From Sphingomonadales bacterium (GTDB lineage Bacteria > Pseudomonadota > Alphaproteobacteria > Sphingomonadales > Sphingomonadaceae), in NCBI GenBank assembly GCA_009995225.1, contig JAACPW010000017.1, forward strand, positions 1 to 64,000: 64,000 nucleotides of DNA, written 5' to 3'. Positions 44,460 to 53,102 of the stretch are shown one piece after another (within the stretch, counting starts at the first letter, position 1; each line of letters opens with the position of its first letter). Both the position numbers and the translations under genes were made by a program. The notes under the pieces were generated by a model that saw only the letters and a program-made list of their open reading frames with translations, made no database searches and was not told the origin of the DNA.

Positions 44460-45673
44460 CAGATCAGCTCGTACACATGGACGCCGCCATAAATCGACGA
44501 GCGGTCGCGGCGCGTCAGATCGGCGGAGGTTTCGTCCAGATAGTGCCACTTCGACAGGATCGCGTCATCCAGACGCCCGGTCAGCAGGCTGGGTTCGGCA
44601 GCGGTGCGGAACAGCACGCGGGCACCGGGGCGGCTGGCGCGGGTGATCTTGCTCCACAGATCGTCAAGCTGCGCGTTATTCATCCAGTCCTGCGCATCGA
44701 GCAGCACGAAACGGTCCATGCTCGCTTCCTCGCGCGCGGCGATCCAGTCCACCATGTTGGCGCGGGTGACCTCCAGCCGGTCAACCCGCGCCTTCATCGC
44801 TTCCCAGTTGGCGCGCTGGAGATAGGGGGGCAGCGGGGCGTTCTCCGCACGGCTGTATCCCCGCCCGAAGGCCTGCCAGGCGAAGTAGTTGTCCTTCACT
44901 GCGAAATCGCAGGCGAGCTTTTCCAGCCGCCGCCGCAGCACTTCGGCCATGCGTTCGTCGCCTGCCAGATGCTCGAACTGCGCCGGTGGAATGCCCAGGC
45001 CGAACAGCGAGGCAGGCTGGTCGGTCAGCCAGCGGATGAACCGCTTTTCGAACACCGGGGCCAGTTCACGCTCGAACACGGCGCGCTGCTCTTCCAAGGT
45101 TTGCGCTTCCAGCACCTTCGACAGGTCGATCTTGTAAAGCTTCGCAAAGACGTGCGCCAAGCCGATGAAATTGCCGAGCAATCCCTTGCGATAAATCCCG
45201 CGCGTGAAGTACGAGATACGCCGCCGCCCGCGAATGTCGCGCTTTTCCCAATAGGCGCGACTGACCACGTCAAGATGGGGCGCGATCATGGTCGAGTAGA
45301 CTTCCGCGTTTTCCTTGTGATCGGCGTGCGCGAAGAAGCGGTGGAAGCGTTCGTAGTTGGGCAGGTGCTTGATCGCCGCGATCTTCAACTGGCCGAGCGC
45401 GACGTGCGCGTGGTTCAGATCGACGGCGGTCACGCTCTCGGGATTGGCGGTGAGATAGGACAGCGCATTGCAGCTGCCGCTGGCGATGCACATGACACGG
45501 CTATCGGGCTGGATGTCGAGCCCTTCCATATCCACCACCGGGTCTTCCCAGATCTGGGCATAGACCAGCCCTTTGAAGGCGAGCGCGAAGGCCTTGTCGA
45601 GCAGCTTGTCGCTGACCTTTGCGTCCTTGCGGATCACCGCATCCTCGATGATCCGCTTTGCCTGAGTTGCCAT
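44459..45673 (-). CDS. btaA: SAM:diacylglycerol 3-amino-3-carboxypropyltransferase BtaA
   Basis: 404 residues, DUF3419 family. Conserved blocks: FKGLVYAQIWEDPVVDMEGL, the SAM-binding CIASGSCNALSYLT, AVDLNHAHVALGQLK, AVKDNYFAWQAFGRGY and YGGVHVYEL at the end. The enzyme moves the aminocarboxypropyl group of SAM onto diacylglycerol, first step of betaine-lipid (DGTS) synthesis. The family-typical length is about 400. It is followed directly by btaB (overlapping TGATG), so both enzymes are made from one message. Confidence 0.92.
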   Translation of the reverse strand: MATQAKRIIEDAVIRKDAKVSDKLLDKAFALAFKGLVYAQIWEDPVVDMEGLDIQPDSRVMCIASGSCNALSYLTANPESVTAVDLNHAHVALGQLKIAAIKHLPNYERFHRFFAHADHKENAEVYSTMIAPHLDVVSRAYWEKRDIRGRRRISYFTRGIYRKGLLGNFIGLAHVFAKLYKIDLSKVLEAQTLEEQRAVFERELAPVFEKRFIRWLTDQPASLFGLGIPPAQFEHLAGDERMAEVLRRRLEKLACDFAVKDNYFAWQAFGRGYSRAENAPLPPYLQRANWEAMKARVDRLEVTRANMVDWIAAREEASMDRFVLLDAQDWMNNAQLDDLWSKITRASRPGARVLFRTAAEPSLLTGRLDDAILSKWHYLDETSADLTRRDRSSIYGGVHVYELI

Positions 45674-45766
45674 CTGACCGGGGTGTCCTTGTTGCGTTGT
45701 CAGGGTCTGTTGTCAGGCAGGGGTCATATGGCCCGCGCATGTCGGCTGTGTGACGCTTTCCACAGA

Positions 45767-46720
45767 CTAGTCGGTGCCGGAGATCGTCGCCGCGAAAGCC
45801 GCTGGATCGGCGTTGCCGCCGGTCAGCATGATGACGGTGTCCGCGTCCACCGGCACCTTGCCCGCCAGCGCCGCTGCCAGCGCGGCTGCGCCGCCCGGTT
45901 CGACGACGAGCCGCAGCGTATCGAAGGCAAAGCGCTGCGCGCTGCGCACTTCGGCATCGGTCACGGTGACGCCGGGTTCGGCGCGGCCTTGCAGCACGGC
46001 AAGGTTGATCGGTTTGGTCGCATTGGGCTGGAGCGCGTCGCAGATTGTCCTGGGCGCATCGGACGCGGCCTGCACGATTGTGCCCGCTGTCATCGCCTGA
46101 CCGACCATGTCCCAGCCGACAGGCTCTACCGGATGGATCGCGCTGCCGGGCGCACCGAGCGCAAGGCCCGCCGCCAGCCCGCCGCCGCCGCAGCAGGCGA
46201 CGATACGCGAGGGCCCGCGGCCCAGTTGCGCGGCGATTTCGATGGCGGCGCTGCCTTGCCCTTCGATCACCCACGGATCGCCGAACGCATGGACGAGCGT
46301 GCCGCCGCGCTGTTCGATCAGCGCGGCTGCCACCGCATCGCGGTCCTCTAGCGGGCGCTGGTAGAGCACCACTTCGGCCCCAAGTGCCTTGGTATTGGCC
46401 AGCTTCACGGCCGGCGCATCATGCGGCATCACGATGGTCGCCCGGATACCCAGCCGCCGCGCTGCCCATGCCACGCCTTGCGCATGGTTGCCCGATGACA
46501 CCGCGACCACGCCGCCCGCGCGCTCTTCCGGCGTCAGGTTGACCAACCGCCACCACGCGCCCCTGATCTTGAACGCGCCGACGGGTTGCAGCACCTCGGC
46601 CTTCACGAATGCGCGCACGCCGCCGATTTCGACCGGCAGCAGCGGGGTGGGCGGCAGAATCGCCGCAACGGCCTCGGCAGCGGCGATCACGCCTTCACGG
46701 GTGGGGGTTCGTTCAGTCAT
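45767..46720 (-). CDS. PLP-dependent threonine/serine dehydratase-like enzyme
   Basis: 317 residues, fold-type II PLP enzyme. The Schiff-base Lys is in GAFKIRGAWW; SSGNHAQGVAWAARRLG, GGGGLAAG (phosphate-binding glycine loop) and a C-terminal MLTGGNADP (AGGN/GGGN type) are typical of threonine dehydratase / serine racemase / threo-3-hydroxyaspartate ammonia-lyase. Lacks the ~90-residue regulatory domain of biosynthetic IlvA, so it is a catabolic or racemase form. The length of 317 fits. It stands alone; the 37-bp repeat copy B lies in the upstream 226-bp gap. Confidence 0.88.
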   Translation of the reverse strand: MTERTPTREGVIAAAEAVAAILPPTPLLPVEIGGVRAFVKAEVLQPVGAFKIRGAWWRLVNLTPEERAGGVVAVSSGNHAQGVAWAARRLGIRATIVMPHDAPAVKLANTKALGAEVVLYQRPLEDRDAVAAALIEQRGGTLVHAFGDPWVIEGQGSAAIEIAAQLGRGPSRIVACCGGGGLAAGLALGAPGSAIHPVEPVGWDMVGQAMTAGTIVQAASDAPRTICDALQPNATKPINLAVLQGRAEPGVTVTDAEVRSAQRFAFDTLRLVVEPGGAAALAAALAGKVPVDADTVIMLTGGNADPAAFAATISGTD

Positions 46721-46736
46721 CGCAAGGTTTGCCTGT

Positions 46737-46773
46737 CTGTTGGAGACACATGAGACACAGTCCTGAAACAGAA
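46737..46773 (+). repeat. 37-bp dispersed repeat, copy B
   Basis: 35/37 identical to 32926-32962, here with A..T instead of T..A on either side of GTCC. It sits 17 bp upstream of the dehydratase start (46720) in the divergent gap before the carboxyspermidine dehydrogenase gene. TTGTAGGAAA follows at about 46864, as downstream of copy A. Confidence 0.85.
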
Positions 46774-46946
46774 AACGTGTCCCTGCGCAAAGCCTGCGTC
46801 AGTGCCATTGGGGAGGGAGGGAAGGACTGACAGGCCATCGGCGCAAGGTGGCGTATCATCGGGTTGTAGGAAATGCGGATCATTTGTCCCCCGGTTCGTC
46901 TTGCCCTAAAGCGCACGCAAGATTCGCATCACGAAAGGTTCCTATC

Positions 46947-48173
46947 ATGTCGGCAGCAAAATCAAGCACGGTGCTCGTCATCGGCGCAGGCGGGGTCAGC
47001 TCGGTCTGCGTTCACAAGATGGCGTTCAATCCCGATATCTTCCCTGAAATCCACCTCGCCAGCCGCACCAAATCGAAGTGCGATGCGATTGCCGCATCCG
47101 TGAAGGAACGCTGCGGGCGCGATATCGCGACCTATGAAATCGACGCCGAGGAAGTCCCGGCGATGGTCAATCTGATCCGCAAGACCGGCGCCGGGCTCGT
47201 GGTCAACCTCGCGCTGCCGTATCAGGATCTGCCGATCATGGACGCCTGCCTTGAAGCGGGCGTCGATTACCTCGACACCGCCAATTACGAGCCCAAGGAC
47301 GAGGCCAAGTTCGAGTATCACTGGCAGTGGGCCTATCAGGACCGCTATGCGCAAGCCGGCCTGATGGCGCTGCTGGGATCGGGCTTCGATCCCGGTGTCA
47401 CATCCGTGTTCACGATGTGGCTCAAGAAGCACAAGCTCAAGACCATCCGCCAGCTCGACATCCTCGATTGCAACGGCGGCGATCACGGCCAGCATTTCGC
47501 GACCAACTTCAATCCGGAAATCAACATCCGCGAAGTCACTGCGCCTGCCCGCCACTGGGAGAATGGCGAATGGGTGGAAACGCCGGCGATGCAGGTGAAG
47601 ACCGAGTTCGATTTCGAAGCGGTCGGCAAGAAGAACGCCTACCTGATGTATCACGAGGAGCTGGAAAGCCTCGCCAAGTTCGTGCCCGAGCTTGAGCGTG
47701 CGCGGTTCTGGATGACCTTCGGCGATCAGTACATCACCCACCTGACCGTGCTGCAGAACGTCGGCATGACGAGCATTGAACCGGTGAAGTATCAGGGCCG
47801 CGACATCATCCCGCTGCAATTCCTCGCCGCCGTGCTGCCCAAACCCGAATCGCTGGGTGAGACGACCAAGGGCAACACCAATATCGGCGTGATTGCGACC
47901 GGCGAGGCGCTTGATGGCAGCGGCGAGAAGACGTTCTACATCAAGAACATTTGCTCGCATGAGGCGGCCTATGAGGAAACCGGAAATCAGGCGGTTTCTT
48001 ATACCACGGGCGTGCCTGCGATGATCGGCGCAGCGATGATGGTGCGCGGCGATTGGCACGGTGAGGGCGTGTTCAACATCGAACAGATGGACCCCGACCC
48101 CTTTATGGACATGCTCAACCAGCATGGCTTGCCGTGGACGGTCGAGGAAATGGACGGGCCGGTCGGGTTCTGA
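46947..48173 (+). CDS. Carboxy(nor)spermidine dehydrogenase
   Basis: 408 residues from the ATG at 46947. N-terminal Rossmann motif VLVIGAGGVSSVCVHKM, then the conserved blocks NLALPYQDLPIMDACL, LDTANYEPKDEAKFEYHWQW, LGSGFDPGVTSVFT and DCNGGDHG, all typical of the saccharopine-dehydrogenase-like carboxy(nor)spermidine dehydrogenase group. It reductively couples aspartate semialdehyde with putrescine (or diaminopropane) to carboxy(nor)spermidine, the SAM-decarboxylase-independent spermidine route. The decarboxylase gene nspC is downstream, separated by the GxxExxY insert. The substrate chain length cannot be told from sequence; spermidine is likely. Confidence 0.92.
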   Translation: MSAAKSSTVLVIGAGGVSSVCVHKMAFNPDIFPEIHLASRTKSKCDAIAASVKERCGRDIATYEIDAEEVPAMVNLIRKTGAGLVVNLALPYQDLPIMDACLEAGVDYLDTANYEPKDEAKFEYHWQWAYQDRYAQAGLMALLGSGFDPGVTSVFTMWLKKHKLKTIRQLDILDCNGGDHGQHFATNFNPEINIREVTAPARHWENGEWVETPAMQVKTEFDFEAVGKKNAYLMYHEELESLAKFVPELERARFWMTFGDQYITHLTVLQNVGMTSIEPVKYQGRDIIPLQFLAAVLPKPESLGETTKGNTNIGVIATGEALDGSGEKTFYIKNICSHEAAYEETGNQAVSYTTGVPAMIGAAMMVRGDWHGEGVFNIEQMDPDPFMDMLNQHGLPWTVEEMDGPVGF

Positions 48174-48180
48174 GGTTTCT

Positions 48181-48659
48181 GTTTCTCGCAGAGGCGCAGA
48201 GGAAAGTGAGGCGCTGAGGAGGAGGACGCGATGGAGATTGATGAGATTTCCGGGATCGTGATCGATGAATGCATCGCGATCCATCGCGAACTTGGCCCGG
48301 GCTTGTTTGAGAATGTTTACGAAGCGGTCCTTGCAGGACGGGTTGAGGCCCGCGGTCTGCGTGTGCTTAGGCAATTGCCCGTTCCGGTAGAGTTTGACGG
48401 GCAGCGCTTTGACCCGGCATTTCGGCTGGACCTCTTGATCGAAGATCGTCTTGTCGTCGAAGTCAAAGCGGTCGAGCGCATTTCTCAGACTCACATCCGT
48501 CAGTTACTCACCTATCTTCGCCTGCTCAAACAGCCCGTAGGGCTGCTTCTCAATTTCAACCATTCCACCATGAAGGAAGGCATCCGCAGGGTCGCCAACG
48601 ATTACAACTCGCGCTGACCCTCTCTGCGCCTCTCTTTTCTCCGCGCCTCTGCGAGAAAC
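48181..48659. mobile_element. Candidate mini-element: 42-bp inverted repeats around a GxxExxY gene
   Basis: The left end (48181-48222) and right end (48618-48659) are inverted repeats matching at 36 of 42 positions, the outer 17 bp perfectly (GTTTCTCGCAGAGGCGC). The right repeat begins on the base after the GxxExxY stop; the left one ends 8 bp before its start. The whole unit is 479 bp. It splits the carboxyspermidine dehydrogenase and decarboxylase genes, which are otherwise expected to be neighbours. I see no target-site duplication and no transposase. Association of GxxExxY genes with such palindromic repeats is known to me only as a general observation. Confidence 0.65.
48231..48617 (+). 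CDS. GxxExxY protein (PD-(D/E)XK nuclease-fold family)
   Basis: 128 residues. The name-giving motif is GLFENVYEAVL (G-x-x-E-x-x-Y), followed by the core FRLDLLIEDRLVVEVKAVE, the D...E-x-K arrangement of PD-(D/E)XK nucleases, then THIRQLLTYLRLLKQPVGLLLNF. No nuclease activity has been established for this family as far as I know. The N-terminus IDEISGIVIDECIAIHRELG is also typical. It lies on the coding strand of the polyamine genes but between the inverted repeats, suggesting that it moves with them. Function in host or element is unknown. Confidence 0.88.
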   Translation: MEIDEISGIVIDECIAIHRELGPGLFENVYEAVLAGRVEARGLRVLRQLPVPVEFDGQRFDPAFRLDLLIEDRLVVEVKAVERISQTHIRQLLTYLRLLKQPVGLLLNFNHSTMKEGIRRVANDYNSR

Positions 48660-48678
48660 CAAAAGGACCAAGGTTCGA

Positions 48679-49872
48679 ATGCAAACCAAAGCCGGTGATC
48701 CGGGCGCCTTCGCCCATTTCGACCTGTCGCGTGTCGACAGCCCTGCCTTCGTGGTCGACGCCGCCAAGCTGCGCGACAATTGCCGCGTGCTCGCGGGCGT
48801 GCGCGATGCGGCGGCGGCGGACGGGGCGGACATCAAGGTGTTTGCGGCGTTGAAGGCGTTCAGCATGTTCTCCGCCGCGCCGATCATCGGCGAATATCTT
48901 GACGGCGTTTCGACCAGCGGCCTGTGGGAAGCGCGGCTCGCGTCCGAGTTCTACGACGGCGAAATCGCGACCTATTCGGCCGCTTTCAAACCCGAGGAGC
49001 TTGAAGAGGTGTGCCGCTTGTCGGACCACGTGATCTTCAACTCGCCGTTCCAGCACCAGCGCGCCCGGCTGATCCTTGACCATGCCGCCACGAACGGTGC
49101 CAAGGTCAGCGTCGGCCTGCGGATCAACCCGCAAGTCGCCACTGGCGAGGTCGCCAAATACGATCCCAGCGCGCCGGGATCACGCTTGGGCTTCCCCCTC
49201 GATCAGCTGACCGAAGAACACATGGAGGGCGTCGAAGGCATCCACTTCCACAACCTGTGCGAACAGGACTTCGAACCGCTCAAGGCCACGTGGGACCGCG
49301 TGTTCGACGTGATCGAGCCGTTCTTCGGCCAGCTCAAATGGATCAACATGGGCGGCGGCCACCACATCACCCGCGCCGATTACCAGCGCGAGGAACTGGT
49401 GGAGTTCCTGAAGGATGCGGCCGAGGATACCGGCTGTCAGATCATTCTCGAACCCGGCGAGGCGGTCGCGTTGGACGCGGGCATCCTCATCGGCACGCTG
49501 CTCGACACGATGTTCAACGAAGTGCCGGTTGGCATCTGCGATATCAGCGCCACTTGCCACATGCCCGATGTGCTCGAAGCGCCCTATCGGCCCGCCATGC
49601 TGGGTGAGATTATCGACGAAGGCACGATCCCGATCCGGCTGGGCGGCCCATCCTGCCTGTCCGGCGACGTGATCGGCGATTACCGCCTGCCCGTGCCGGC
49701 AGAACCGGGCGCGCGCTTCGCCTTTCTCGACCAGGCGCATTATTCAATGGTCAAGACCAACACCTTCAACGGGGTGGCCCTGCCTTCGATCTGGATGTGG
49801 GATTCCGAAACCGACGCGCTCGATTGCATCAAGCGGTTCGATTATTCCGATTTCCGCGACCGGCTTAGCTGA
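48679..49872 (+). CDS. nspC: Carboxynorspermidine/carboxyspermidine decarboxylase
   Basis: 397-residue PLP fold-type III decarboxylase producing (nor)spermidine from its carboxylated precursor. PLP Lys59 in VFAALKAFSM, HFHNLCEQDFE, MGGGHHITR (phosphate site), LEPGEAVALDAG and CHMPDVLEAPYRP all match NspC. The length of about 380-400 is right. It is the second half of the carboxyspermidine pathway with the dehydrogenase upstream. The GxxExxY cassette separates the two, possibly breaking their coupling. The stop overlaps by 8 nt the convergent DUF3137 gene end. Confidence 0.95.
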   Translation: MQTKAGDPGAFAHFDLSRVDSPAFVVDAAKLRDNCRVLAGVRDAAAADGADIKVFAALKAFSMFSAAPIIGEYLDGVSTSGLWEARLASEFYDGEIATYSAAFKPEELEEVCRLSDHVIFNSPFQHQRARLILDHAATNGAKVSVGLRINPQVATGEVAKYDPSAPGSRLGFPLDQLTEEHMEGVEGIHFHNLCEQDFEPLKATWDRVFDVIEPFFGQLKWINMGGGHHITRADYQREELVEFLKDAAEDTGCQIILEPGEAVALDAGILIGTLLDTMFNEVPVGICDISATCHMPDVLEAPYRPAMLGEIIDEGTIPIRLGGPSCLSGDVIGDYRLPVPAEPGARFAFLDQAHYSMVKTNTFNGVALPSIWMWDSETDALDCIKRFDYSDFRDRLS

Positions 49873-50851
49873 AGTCGTCCGAACGCGGCAGGTCGCTTTC
49901 CAGCACCTGTCCGCGTTCGTTCTGGTTGATCGCCAGTGCAAGGCCGGCCAGCGCGCCGAATTGGCGTGCCGCGCGCGCGGCGTTGTCACGATCGGCGGCC
50001 GCGTTCATTCCGCCGCTTTCGAACATGTTGTCGGCCTCGATGGCAATGATCACGTCGCCGCGGGCAAACAGCGCGCGCAGTTCCTGAGCCTCAAACGCGC
50101 TTTCGATCCTCAGCAGATGTTCGACATAGGTCGGATGAACCAGCACCCGCGCCTCGACCTGGTCGTCGCTGTAAAGCGCGTAAACATCGCCGAAGGCCGG
50201 GTGGACCTGATCGACCCGGTCCAGCCGGTGACCTTTGAAAATGACATGATCGCTCGCCCCGCCAAGCCCCATCCACTTGCGATGCTTGCCTGCCCGTTCG
50301 AGCAGTGTCGTTGAATGGAACCGCCGGCCAAAGCCCATGTGGATCACGGGGCCGCGAAACACCGTCACCCAGCGGCGGTCTTTTCCTGACCCGCGCTGGT
50401 CTTCCAGATGCGCTTCGTAGAGATTGAAATCGTGACCTTTCAAGGCGCCATGCCAGCGATCTTCAAATCGCGATCGGTCGAAGCCCGGGACAAGGCCGTA
50501 GTCGCGTGCCGCCGCGAATTCGGCGCCCGGTTCGGCCTCGTGGGAATAGGAGACGCCGAAATGTGCGGCGATGGCGGAATTGATCCCGATCTTGATCGCA
50601 CGGCGGGCGGCATCAATCGGGCGGTAGCCCCACCACGCAATCAGAACACCGGCCGCTATGCTGGCAAATAACCGCAATTCAACGGCAATGACCGGGCCGA
50701 ACCACAAGAAGGCCAGCACGGGCAAGGCAAGTGCCACGCCCCAAGCCCAGCGCGACGCCGCCTGCTTCCTTGCGCCTTCGCGCATGTCGGCCTGTCCGGC
50801 GAGCCAGCTTTCGAGCCCGCCCTGCATCAGGCCGTCGATCCCGTTGCGCAT
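49865..50851 (-). CDS. DUF3137 membrane protein
   Basis: 328 residues. Two adjacent hydrophobic helices near residues 35-75 (WGVALALPVLAFLWFGPVIAV, LRLFASIAAGVLIAWWGY) are followed by a soluble C-terminal domain with SYSHEAEPG, GLVPGFDRSRFEDRW, VFRGPVIHMGF and VHPTYVEHLLRIE. This matches DUF3137, a family found next to lemA genes. The function of DUF3137 is unknown. Here it diverges from lemA across 61 bp, so the two likely share a control region and may act together at the inner membrane. Confidence 0.85.
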   Translation of the reverse strand: MRNGIDGLMQGGLESWLAGQADMREGARKQAASRWAWGVALALPVLAFLWFGPVIAVELRLFASIAAGVLIAWWGYRPIDAARRAIKIGINSAIAAHFGVSYSHEAEPGAEFAAARDYGLVPGFDRSRFEDRWHGALKGHDFNLYEAHLEDQRGSGKDRRWVTVFRGPVIHMGFGRRFHSTTLLERAGKHRKWMGLGGASDHVIFKGHRLDRVDQVHPAFGDVYALYSDDQVEARVLVHPTYVEHLLRIESAFEAQELRALFARGDVIIAIEADNMFESGGMNAAADRDNAARAARQFGALAGLALAINQNERGQVLESDLPRSDDFS

Positions 50852-50912
50852 TGCCTCTCCCGCGCGACTCTTTAACCTGTGTCAGCACAAACACAGGGGG
50901 CAGGTAAAGGGG

Positions 50913-51467
50913 ATGAGGATGAATTTGGCAATTGTCGTCGCGCTTGGTTTCGTCGTGGTGTTGGTGATCGTCATCTACAACCGGCTTGTCGGGCTAAGGC
51001 AAAGCGTTCGGCAGGGTGTCGCGGATATTGATGCCCAATTGCGCCAGCGCCACGATCTGATTCCCAATCTGGTGGAATCGGTAAAAGGTTACGCTGCCCA
51101 CGAAGCCTCCACGCTCGAAGCGGTTATCGCCGCGCGCAATGCGGCTGCGCAAGGCGCGCCATCGACGCAGAGCGAGCAGCAGGTGCGCGGCGCGCTCGAC
51201 AAACTTCTTGCCCTGGGGGAGGCTTATCCGGACCTGAAGGCTAGCGCGAACTTCCAGTCGCTCCAGAACGAACTTGGCGATGTGGAAGACAAGCTGGCGG
51301 CTGCGCGCCGCGCGCTCAATGCTGCCGTGGCCCGTTACAATGGCGCCCGCGAATCGTTCCCGGCCGTGGTGTTTGCCGGTAGCCTCGGCTTCGCCCAAGC
51401 CGATTTTCACCAACTCGACGCGAGTGAGCAGGGCACGGTGGATCAAGTGCCGCGAATAGGGTTTTGA
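50913..51467 (+). CDS. lemA: LemA family protein
   Basis: 184 residues from the ATG at 50913 (a second ATG at 50919 is equivalent). One N-terminal transmembrane helix (NLAIVVALGFVVVLVIVIYN) is followed by the LemA coiled helical domain: DIDAQLRQRHDLIPNLVESVKGYAAHE, then LKASANFQSLQNELGDVEDKL and the terminal NAAVARYNGARESFPAVVFA. All are diagnostic. Molecular role is unknown in most species. The first base lies 61 bp from the divergent DUF3137 start, a recurring partnership. Confidence 0.92.
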   Translation: MRMNLAIVVALGFVVVLVIVIYNRLVGLRQSVRQGVADIDAQLRQRHDLIPNLVESVKGYAAHEASTLEAVIAARNAAAQGAPSTQSEQQVRGALDKLLALGEAYPDLKASANFQSLQNELGDVEDKLAAARRALNAAVARYNGARESFPAVVFAGSLGFAQADFHQLDASEQGTVDQVPRIGF

Positions 51468-51692
51468 GCGCGTGAATCCGGTCCACTTTCGTCACACATC
51501 GGTCGCAGGGAGGTCGCAGGGAGGTCACTGTCTTCAAAAAGAAACATTTCGTCCCGCTGCAGCCCACTTTTCGTTTGCAATTCCCCCGCCAGGCCTTAAT
51601 TGCCCCGTTCCCGCTGCCCCAAGGGGACTTCCTAACCGCAAGGCAGCTTGTCGTTTTATGGTTTAACCAAACCGTTTCGGGGGTCCCTTGAG

Positions 51693-52869
51693 TTGCACAT
51701 TTTTCCTGACTCTAAGGCTGTAGTTCGCGCTCTTTCGCCGGACGAACCTGTTATCCTCAACCGCCCGCATGCCGCGAGGCGCGCCGCCCGTTACTTCGTT
51801 GAGAAGTTTCCGGGCAAGGTGCTCTATGCGGTCGGTATTGTGGGAGGGCGGTGTCACCCATTTCGACGTCGCCTCGATCACCGAGGTGCGTCTGGTGCGC
51901 GGCATTTTGCCTGCCGCGGTGCTGTGTTTCATGCACCCCGTAAAGACGCCGGCAGCGATCCGCGAAGCCTATTTTGAACACGGCGTGCGCACCTTCAGCC
52001 TCGACACCGTTGAGGAGCTGGAGAAGATCATCGATGCCTGCCGCTCGCCCGAAACCGGCGAAGCGCCGCGCGATCTGCGGCTCTGCGTGCGGCTGCGCGT
52101 GTCGAGCGAGTATTCGGAACTCAGCCTCGCTTCGAAATTTGGCTGCGATCTGATCGAAGCGCCCGCACTGCTGCGCGAAGCCCGCCAGCATTGTGACTGG
52201 CTGGGTGTCTGCTTCCACGTTGGCAGCCAGGCGATGACGCCGTTTGCGTTCGTCCAGGCGCTTGACCGGACCCGCGCGGCGATTGCCGAGGCGTCCGTGG
52301 TGATCGACATGATCGACGTGGGCGGGGGCTTCCCCAGCGCCTATCCGGGCCTTGAGCCGCCGCCGATGGAAGATTACTTCGCGATCATCGCCAAGCATTT
52401 CGAAGCCCTGCCCATCGCTTACAATGCCGAATTGTGGTGCGAGCCCGGTCGTGCGCTGAGCGCGGAATACAGTTCGATGATTGTTCAGGTGAACAAGCGC
52501 CGGGGCGAGGAACTGTACATCAACGATGGTGCCTACGGCGCTCTCTACGATGCTGCCCACGTCGCGTGGCGCTTCCCTGTAAAGGCGCTCGAGGACGATC
52601 TGATTCAGGAAGACGAGGACTTCGCCTTCTACGGGCCGACCTGTGACGATGCCGATTACATGAAGGGGCCGTTTACGCTCCCGGCAGACATTCAGGCGGG
52701 CGATTACATCGAAATCGGGATGCTCGGCGCTTATGGTGCGGCGATGAAGACCGGCTTCAACGGCTATGGCAATGCCCAGATCGTGACCGTTGCGGACGAG
52801 CCGATGATGAGCCTGTTCAACGGCACCCGTCAGCGCGAAGCGACCGACAATGTGGTGAGCCTGCGCTAA
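51693..52869 (+). pseudogene. Frameshifted ornithine/lysine-type decarboxylase lacking the PLP lysine
   Basis: The N-terminal part is in one frame (from a TTG at 51693: LHIFPDSKAVV ... FVEKFPGKVLYAV, to about 51833) and the rest in another (VLWEGGVTHFDVASI from 51835 to the stop at 52869). In intact homologues KVLYAV is followed by about ten residues beginning KANPSPD, whose Lys forms the PLP Schiff base, before VLWE. Here only one base lies between, so about 29 nt are missing, which removes the catalytic Lys and shifts frame. The remainder is intact (CFHVGSQAM, DVGGGFPSAYPG, WCEPGRALSAE, GPTCDDADYM). The product was probably ornithine (or lysine) decarboxylase making putrescine/cadaverine. 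A sequencing or assembly error is possible. Confidence 0.82.
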
Positions 52870-52875
52870 ACCCCT

Positions 52876-52904
52876 CGCCGCTCCGCCCATGCGGCGGGGC
52901 GGCG
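52876..52904 (+). terminator. GC-rich hairpin after the decarboxylase, possible terminator
   Basis: A 12-bp stem (CGCCGCTCCGCC with GGCGGGGCGGCG, one G-T pair) around a 5-nt loop CATGC, starting 7 nt after the decarboxylase stop. There is no T-run, so Rho-independent activity is uncertain. Confidence 0.45.
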
Positions 52905-53056
52905 GATTGCGTGATGAGGGCGCTGTGGGGAGCGAAGCAGCTTGGCTTTTCTGAGGCGTTGGGAGGCTCCCGTTCGCGTTTACGCGGACGGCGGGTAACA
53001 GCGTTTTCTGATCAAAAGCTGCCTTTCTGGAAACGACCCCAAAGTGGTCATAACTG

Positions 53057-53102
53057 TCTCTCCCCTTGTGGGAGAGAAACGGAGACTTGGCAGCTTGCTG
53101 CC
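53057..53102. repeat. REP-like double hairpin
   Basis: First hairpin TCTCTCCC (53057-53064) with GGGAGAGA (53070-53077). The second is GGCAG-CTTG-CTGCC (53089-53102). The sequence has the look of the short palindromic intergenic repeats common in sphingomonads; copy number cannot be assessed from one window. Confidence 0.5.

Noticed and set aside
51693..52869. Programmed ribosomal frameshift in the decarboxylase
   Set aside because: No slippery heptamer at the junction, and a shift in frame would not restore the missing lysine-containing segment, so a deletion explains the sequence better.
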